Part shown: positions 7,004-10,704 of the stretch, one piece after another
Position numbering within the stretch: the stretch's first letter is position 1
Layout of the letters: each line of letters starts with the position of its first letter
DNA from: Clostridiales bacterium
GTDB taxonomy: Bacteria; Bacillota; Clostridia; Christensenellales; Aristaeellaceae
Direction: 5' to 3'
Assembly: GCA_004556155.1 (NCBI GenBank)
Contig: SFIM01000048.1
Span: 1 to 10,704, forward strand
DNA length: 10,704 bases
Made by a program: the position numbers and the translations under genes
Notes under the pieces: generated by a model
The model's input: only the letters and a program-made list of their open reading frames with translations
Told to the model about the DNA's origin: nothing
Databases searched by the model: none

Positions 7004-8521
7004 TTAGGCCTTCTTGCGGCTGATCAGCTTCTTGATCCAGGGCATATACAGGGGGCTGAGCAGCATCAGGATACAGGCGGTCATGACCACCGCCGCAATG
7101 GGGGTGCCAAACAGCGCCTTGCCTACATTGGCCCGGTTCATCAGATATGCTCGACTGAAGTGCTCCTCGCACATGCCGCCAAGCACCAGACCCAGCACGA
7201 TGGCCGCGCTGTTTAAGTGCATATACTTGACCACTACGCCGAGCACACCGGCCAGAACCATGACCTGCACACCTACGAAGCCGCCCTCGGAGTAAGAGCC
7301 GATGGTGGCCAGCATCAGGATGATGGGGCCCAGGTAGCTGTAGGGAATGGCCAGAATCTGCGCAAAGACCTTGGCGATGCCCATGGCCACGACAACCATG
7401 AGGATGTTGGTGATAATCATGGTAATGAAGGTGGCGGACAGGAACTCAGGCTGCTTGGTCAGCAGAAGGGGACCCATCTGCACGCCCTTGAGCGCCAACG
7501 CGGACATCATAACCGCCGCGGCGTTGCCGCCGGGGATGCCCAGCGTCAGCAGGGGAACCATCGCGCCGCCTGTGGCGGCGTTGTTGGCGGTTTCGGAAGC
7601 GGCAATGCCGTCGATGATGCCGGTGCCGAACTTTTCAGGATACTTGGAGAGCTTGTTCTCCATGGCGTAGCACATGAAGGAGGCGATGGTCGCACCTGCG
7701 CCGGGCAGGATGCCCACGATGGTGCCCACGATGCTGCAACGCAGCATAACCCACTTGATGCTCCACATTTCCCTGAGGGAGGGCATTTTGGTGTTTACGC
7801 GTCCCTTGGTGCCGGCCACGCCGTCCTCGGCGGACAGGCGCTTCTTGGCGTTGGTCTGCTTGAGCACCTCGGTGACGGCGAACAAGCCGATCAGCACGGG
7901 GATCATTTCAATACCGGCCAGCAGCTGCGAGTTGCCGAAGGTCAAACGCGCAACGCCCGCCATCGGATCCTGACCGATACAGGCCAGGAGCAGACCCAGC
8001 AGACCGGAGATGATGGTGGTAAGGATATGATCCATATCCAGCACCGTCAGAATGGACAGACCCAGGAAGGTGATTGCGAACAGGTCGCCCTGGCCGAAGG
8101 CCAGCGCCGCCTTGGACAGCGGACTGCTCATGGCGAACATGACGATGGCGGAGAACAGGCCGCCGATGGCGGAGCAGAACAGCGCCACGCCCAGCGCCTT
8201 GCCTGCCTTGCCCTCCTTGGCCATGGGATAGCCGTCAAACGTGGTGGGGGCAGAGGAGGGAACACCGGGAATCTTGAACAGAATGGCCGTAATGGAGCCG
8301 CCGGTGATGGAGGAGCAATAGATTGCTACCAGGAACACGATGGCGGGCACGGGCGACATGGTGTAGGTAAAGGTAAGTCCCAGGGCCACAGCCATGGTCG
8401 CGCTGACGCCGGGCAGGGCGCCGAAGATCGTGCCCAGCACAATGGCCAGCAGTACCATCAGGAAGTGGCCGCCACTGAATACGGCGCTCAGGCCGGACAG
8501 AAACATTTCACCAAAACTCAT
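7004..8521 (-). CDS. tctA: Tripartite tricarboxylate transporter, large membrane subunit
   Basis: TctA is the large permease of the ion-driven tripartite tricarboxylate transporter (TTT) family. The 505-residue product matches the family's length and is hydrophobic throughout, with about 12 likely membrane segments. Family signatures are clear: GTIFGALPGVSATMAVALGL near residues 30-49, then a SSITGGSITAILFKIPG stretch, a TTFDGYPMAKEGKAGKALG loop, and GGAMVPLLTLGIPGGNAAAVM in the second half, which repeats the first signature. The ATG at 8521 has GGGAGGTG (8532-8539) upstream, overlapping the region of the tctB stop, and only 18 bases separate the two genes. Tct systems carry citrate, tricarballylate and other carboxylates; with citrate lyase downstream, citrate or isocitrate is the likely cargo. 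A hairpin follows the stop. Confidence 0.95.
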   Translation of the reverse strand: MSFGEMFLSGLSAVFSGGHFLMVLLAIVLGTIFGALPGVSATMAVALGLTFTYTMSPVPAIVFLVAIYCSSITGGSITAILFKIPGVPSSAPTTFDGYPMAKEGKAGKALGVALFCSAIGGLFSAIVMFAMSSPLSKAALAFGQGDLFAITFLGLSILTVLDMDHILTTIISGLLGLLLACIGQDPMAGVARLTFGNSQLLAGIEMIPVLIGLFAVTEVLKQTNAKKRLSAEDGVAGTKGRVNTKMPSLREMWSIKWVMLRCSIVGTIVGILPGAGATIASFMCYAMENKLSKYPEKFGTGIIDGIAASETANNAATGGAMVPLLTLGIPGGNAAAVMMSALALKGVQMGPLLLTKQPEFLSATFITMIITNILMVVVAMGIAKVFAQILAIPYSYLGPIILMLATIGSYSEGGFVGVQVMVLAGVLGVVVKYMHLNSAAIVLGLVLGGMCEEHFSRAYLMNRANVGKALFGTPIAAVVMTACILMLLSPLYMPWIKKLISRKKA

Positions 8522-8539
8522 TGTGTATGCACACCTCCC

Positions 8540-9061
8540 TTAAAGCAAGTTTTCAAGCCACAGCGCGAAATTGCGCAGGAACGGCACGGTACCGCGCGGC
8601 AGGGTGACGTCCAGCAGGCCGCTGAAGATGATGTGCAGCAGCAGCGCCAGTACCACGGATACGATCGCCAGGCGCCAGATCTTCTTTTCGCCCAGCAGCA
8701 GGCCGTACAGGAACAGGATCAGGAAGGTGGTGACGACAAAGCCCAGCGTTTCAATCACAAACGATGCGCCGGCAAGGATCAGCATGCCCAGGAACATCTT
8801 GCTCTTGAAGAAATTGAGGCTGTTTTTCCAGAAGGCCTTCAGGGTAAACTCAGGATTGCCCTTGTTCTTGCGAATGATCTTGATGATGTTGATCGTCAGG
8901 CAGATCACGATCAGGGCAATAATCACCTTGGGCCACACGTCAGGCATCAGGTTGTAGGGATTCTTTGTGTAGCTCTTGGGAATCTTGGCCTCCAGCACAT
9001 GGGTGAAGAAAGTGAACACCATGAACACCAGCAGGAGGATATTGGCAAAAAGTTCAAACAA
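8540..9061 (-). CDS. tctB: Tripartite tricarboxylate transporter, small membrane subunit
   Basis: TctB is the small, poorly conserved membrane partner of TctA. The 173-residue product has hydrophobic segments at about residues 2-22, 44-62, 88-123 (probably two passes) and 129-148. Its C-terminal half follows the family pattern: a GFVVTTFLILFLYGLLLG segment, a basic loop, a helix, then an IFSGLLDVTLPRG tail. The only in-frame start after an upstream stop is the TTG at 9061, with AAGGAG (9073-9078) 11 bases before it; the next ATG would cut into the first membrane helix. The TTG start and the hairpin upstream would both lower TctB output relative to TctC. It lies between tctC and tctA, as in many tct operons. 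Confidence 0.88.
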   Translation of the reverse strand: MFELFANILLLVFMVFTFFTHVLEAKIPKSYTKNPYNLMPDVWPKVIIALIVICLTINIIKIIRKNKGNPEFTLKAFWKNSLNFFKSKMFLGMLILAGASFVIETLGFVVTTFLILFLYGLLLGEKKIWRLAIVSVVLALLLHIIFSGLLDVTLPRGTVPFLRNFALWLENLL

Positions 9062-9072
9062 AGGATTCTCAA

Positions 9073-9078
9073 CTCCTT
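9073..9078 (-). promoter_or_regulatory. Ribosome binding site for the TTG start of tctB
   Basis: AAGGAG on the minus strand, 11 bases before TTG 9061. An in-frame TAA (9077-9079) overlaps it and excludes any start further upstream. Confidence 0.65.
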
Positions 9079-9095
9079 ACAGCACCTTTAATGAA

Positions 9096-9124
9096 GGGGA
9101 AGGAGAGACGCTCTCCCCTTCCCC
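9096..9124 (-). other. Strong intercistronic hairpin between tctC and tctB
   Basis: GGGGAAGGAGAG (9096-9107) pairs with CTCTCC (9111-9116) and TTCCCC (9119-9124) around a 3-base loop, with a 2-base CC bulge: 12 base pairs in all. On the minus strand it lies about 20 bases after the tctC stop and is not followed by a T tract, so full termination is unlikely. Such hairpins after binding-protein genes often protect the upstream mRNA segment; that role here is inferred. Confidence 0.55.
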
Positions 9125-9145
9125 CATTGCGTCATGGTCAGGCGA

Positions 9146-10147
9146 TTACTTCAGATCTTCGTAATCCTTTTCCAGGGTTTCCTGCTCTACCATGTAGTCG
9201 TGCAGATCCTTGTATTCCTTCTGGACAAAGGCCTTCAGCTCTTCGCCGGGGGCGGGCACAGTGCGCTCGTCATAGGCGGCATTGTGCAGGAACTCCTGCC
9301 AGCTGGCGTCCTTGCGGCACTCTTCGATGGCGGCAACCAGCGCGTCGATGGCGCCCTGCGGGGTGCCCTTCTTGGCAAAGATGCCGCGCCAGGGACCGGC
9401 AAAGGAATCGATGCCCACCTCAGCGGTGCACTCGCAGTCGGGGAAGATGGACAGGCGATGCTCGCAGAACACCAGCAGGGGCACGATATCGCCGGACTCG
9501 ATCAGGCCGCTCATATCGTCGTAGCCGCCCACAGCCAGGTCGCAGTGGCCGCCGGCCAGGTCCGCGTTGACCTCGGCGCCGCCGCCGTACTGCACCATGT
9601 TCAGGCTCAGGCCCTCGGTGGCGATTTCAAAGCACATGCCGTCCACGCCCGTGGCGGTCAGCATGCCCACGGATACCTCGTAGGGATGCGCCGCGGCGTA
9701 TTCCTTCAGCTCGGTGAAGTTATGGATGCCGTACTTGTCCAGCTGCTTCTTGGAGCCGACCAGCATGTTGATGGAGTGCACCAGCACGTCCACGCATTCC
9801 ATTTCGGTTTTGAAATTCATGGAGGTGTTGCCCAGCATATCCTGGATGAACAGGGACTGGGTGCCCAGCATGAAGGTGTAGCCGTCGGCGGGCTGCTTGT
9901 AGGTGTACTCGATGCCCGTTACGCCGCCGGCGCCGGTTTCGTTGCGCACCTCAACGGGCACGCCCAGCTTCTGCTGCAGCAGGGTCGCCATGGGGCGAAT
10001 GGTGGAGTCCGCTCCGCCGCCCAGGCCCCAGGGGCAGACGATTTCGATCTTGCGTTCGAACTTCCAGTCCTCCGCGGCGGCGGGGGAGATCAGTGCCAGG
10101 CTCATCAGCATGGTGAGCGCCAGTACCAGGCAAAGCAGCTTCTTCAT
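9146..10147 (-). CDS. tctC: Tripartite tricarboxylate transporter, extracytoplasmic binding protein
   Basis: TctC captures the carboxylate outside the membrane and hands it to TctA/TctB. The 333-residue product starts with a signal peptide: MKKLL, a hydrophobic core, and SPAAA before Glu26 as a signal peptidase I site. The mature part has the Bug/TctC pattern: IVCPWGLGGGADSTIRPMA with the glycine-rich ligand loop, then LGVPVEVRNETGAGG and a PADGYTFML strand. Length is normal. The ATG at 10147 has GGGAGG (10156-10161) 8 bases upstream; a longer frame from 10213 has no such site and puts residues before the signal peptide. No lipobox Cys is present, unlike most binding proteins of single-membrane Firmicutes. 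It is first in the operon, about 68 bases downstream of a likely start point. Confidence 0.94.
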   Translation of the reverse strand: MKKLLCLVLALTMLMSLALISPAAAEDWKFERKIEIVCPWGLGGGADSTIRPMATLLQQKLGVPVEVRNETGAGGVTGIEYTYKQPADGYTFMLGTQSLFIQDMLGNTSMNFKTEMECVDVLVHSINMLVGSKKQLDKYGIHNFTELKEYAAAHPYEVSVGMLTATGVDGMCFEIATEGLSLNMVQYGGGAEVNADLAGGHCDLAVGGYDDMSGLIESGDIVPLLVFCEHRLSIFPDCECTAEVGIDSFAGPWRGIFAKKGTPQGAIDALVAAIEECRKDASWQEFLHNAAYDERTVPAPGEELKAFVQKEYKDLHDYMVEQETLEKDYEDLK

Positions 10148-10215
10148 GATGTTTTCCTCCCTTAAAGGTAATTGAGTAATATGGGGATCGAAACGGACGC
10201 AAATACAAAGCATGT

Positions 10216-10236
10216 GCGAAAATTATATTTTTTCGC
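10216..10236. promoter_or_regulatory. Inverted repeat enclosing the tctC -10 box
   Basis: Perfect 7-base arms GCGAAAA (10216-10222) and TTTTCGC (10230-10236) flank 7 bases, and the -10 TATAAT of tctC lies mostly within this centre. A protein bound here would cover the -10, which is a layout typical of a repressor operator. It could also be chance in an AT-rich promoter. Confidence 0.4.
10222..10227 (-). promoter_or_regulatory. -10 box of the tctC operon promoter
   Basis: The minus strand reads TATAAT in an AT-rich stretch, with a start point expected near 10215, about 68 bases before the tctC ATG. At 17 bases spacing the -35 position reads AATGCA, a 2 of 6 match, so the promoter should need an activator. 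The LysR-type dyad at 10244-10258 overlaps the -35 region. Confidence 0.6.
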
Positions 10237-10243
10237 CCACATC

Positions 10244-10258
10244 TTGCATTCATTGCAA
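10244..10258. promoter_or_regulatory. Putative LysR-type operator (T-N11-A dyad)
   Basis: TTGCA-N5-TGCAA is a perfect 15-base interrupted palindrome that contains T-N11-A (10245-10257), the signature of LysR-family binding sites. It lies between the divergent tctC and lysR-type genes and is centred about 36 bases upstream of the expected tctC start point. The local regulator is the natural candidate to bind it. No promoter for the regulator itself stands out; 10259-10334 is AT-rich, and CTTATAAG at 10280-10287 is another small palindrome. Confidence 0.5.
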
Positions 10259-10334
10259 TAGTATGATAAACTGTCGGTGCTTATAAGTCAATTACATTAT
10301 TTTTTATAGCAGTCATAACTTGACATTTATAGAC

Positions 10335-10345
10335 AGGAAGTGACC
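10335..10345 (+). promoter_or_regulatory. Ribosome binding site that fixes the LysR-type gene start
   Basis: AGGAAGTGACC matches the ideal AGGAGGTGATC at 9 of 11 positions and ends 6 bases before GTG 10352. It covers another in-frame GTG at 10340, which is therefore rejected as the start. The chosen start also gives the family's typical MNLK opening. Confidence 0.65.
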
Positions 10346-10351
10346 TTCTCC

Positions 10352-10660
10352 GTGAACCTCAAGCACGCGCAATACGTCCTGACGGTGCTGCGCACGGGCA
10401 GTATGACCGAGGCGGCCAAGCAGCTTTACATCTCCCAGCCATCGCTAAGCCAAACCATCCGCCAGGCTGAGGAGCAGCTTGGCATGCCCATCTTCAACCG
10501 CGATACCGCGCCGCTGTCGCTCACCTACGCAGGGCAGATGTATGTAAAGGCCGCGCGCGAGGTGATGAGCATCGATACCAACCTGCTCAACGAAATTGAA
10601 GAAATCAAATCAAAACCACCGGCTAAGCCGGTGGTATGCACCATGCCTTCAAGGCAATGA
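10352..10660 (+). pseudogene. LysR-type transcriptional regulator, broken after the DNA-binding domain
   Basis: Residues 1-86 match the N-terminus of LysR regulators: an MNLKHAQYVL opening, the helix-turn-helix SMTEAAKQLYISQPSLSQTI (17-36), the EEQLGMPIFNR end of the winged helix, and the linker helix to about residue 86. The family normally continues with a 200-residue effector-binding domain. Here the frame instead runs into unrelated sequence (16 residues, including PPAKPVV, encoded by a hairpin) and stops at 10658-10660. It is divergent from tctC across 204 bases, the usual place for a LysR activator of the operon, with citrate or a related acid as likely co-inducer. The stub keeps the whole DNA-binding part and the dimerising helix, so it might still bind. 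The rest of the gene may lie beyond the element outside the window. Confidence 0.8.
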
Positions 10661-10704
10661 TACCTGCCGCGCCTAAAGGCGCATTGAACAGTCCAGCAAC
10701 CGCA
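10612..10704. mobile_element. Putative end of an IS200/IS605-type element inserted in the LysR-type gene
   Basis: Homology to LysR proteins ends at about 10608 and is replaced by three tandem short hairpins: ACCACCGGC/GCCGGTGGT with loop TAA (10615-10635), TGCCTT/AAGGCA (10644-10656) and GCGCCT/AGGCGC (10669-10682). IS200/IS605 elements have subterminal imperfect hairpins in place of inverted terminal repeats and make no target duplication, which fits. No transposase is visible because the window ends. The exact junction is uncertain within about 10 bases of 10610. Another small mobile or repeated element with palindromes is possible. Confidence 0.5.
10615..10635. repeat. Perfect inverted repeat at the LysR break point
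   Basis: Nine-base arms ACCACCGGC and GCCGGTGGT around TAA form a very stable hairpin. It lies within 10 bases of the point where the regulator's homology stops, which suggests it is the subterminal hairpin of the inserted element. No T tract follows, so it is not a normal terminator. Confidence 0.75.

Noticed and set aside
7217..9091. Long plus-strand open frame (624 codons) opposite tctA and tctB
   Set aside because: Its translation is rich in His, Gln, Gly and Asp with no domain pattern, and it mirrors conserved transporter genes. Shadow frame.
9134..10165. Plus-strand open frame (343 codons) opposite tctC
   Set aside because: Antisense to a binding protein with a clear signal peptide and family motifs; the composition is unnatural.
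10148..10213. Upstream start extending tctC by 22 residues
   Set aside because: It would place unrelated residues before the MKKLL signal peptide, has no ribosome binding site and overlaps the expected leader. The ATG at 10147 has a good site.
10148..10351. Riboswitch or structured leader upstream of tctC
   Set aside because: The expected leader is only about 68 bases and shows no long-range stems. The dyads seen lie at the promoter itself and fit protein operators.
10615..10635. Hairpin read as a terminator for the LysR-type gene
   Set aside because: It lacks a T tract and sits inside the reading frame at one third of the normal gene length, with two more palindromes after it. An element end explains it better.
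1..10704. CRISPR array, tRNA, rRNA or prophage genes
   Set aside because: I saw no regularly spaced direct repeats, no tRNA or rRNA-like sequence and no phage-type genes on either strand.

Overview
The window is a nearly complete operon on the minus strand for uptake and cleavage of citrate or a close relative. It reads right to left as tctC-tctB-tctA, then citD-citE-citF-citC, then an aconitase-family hydratase and a small flavin-reductase-like protein, and ends at a rho-independent terminator (about 227-260). A LysR-type regulator gene is divergent from it at the right edge (plus strand). It is broken after its DNA-binding domain and linker helix by sequence that looks like the end of an IS200/IS605-type element. 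At the left edge, beyond the terminator, is the 5' end of an unrelated gene for an exported protein.

Organism: the sequence is GC-rich. It has strong AGGAGG-type ribosome binding sites, GTG and TTG starts, short MKK-type signal peptides and close gene packing with ATGA overlaps. A GC-rich anaerobic Clostridia-like Firmicute, possibly from the gut, fits best. This is inference from style and gene content; there is no rRNA or other marker gene here.

How the genes work together: TctC would bind the tricarboxylate outside the membrane and TctA/TctB would carry it in. CitD (acyl carrier), CitE (lyase subunit) and CitF (acyl transferase) make the lyase that splits citrate to acetate and oxaloacetate. 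CitC acetylates the thiol of the CitD prosthetic group to activate the complex. The hydratase would feed the lyase by isomerising or hydrating a second substrate (isocitrate, cis-aconitate or a related acid). The genes that make and attach the CitD prosthetic group (citX, citG) are not in the window, and neither is an oxaloacetate decarboxylase.

Control: the 204-bp divergent region holds a TATAAT -10 for tctC with a poor -35. It also holds a T-N11-A dyad of LysR type (10244-10258) and a second inverted repeat that encloses the -10 (10216-10236). Hairpins lie between tctC and tctB and between tctA and citD, and a second possible -10 precedes citD. These could set different expression levels for binding protein, permease and lyase. 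All gaps between genes are under 300 bases. The many long plus-strand open frames opposite these genes are judged to be shadows.
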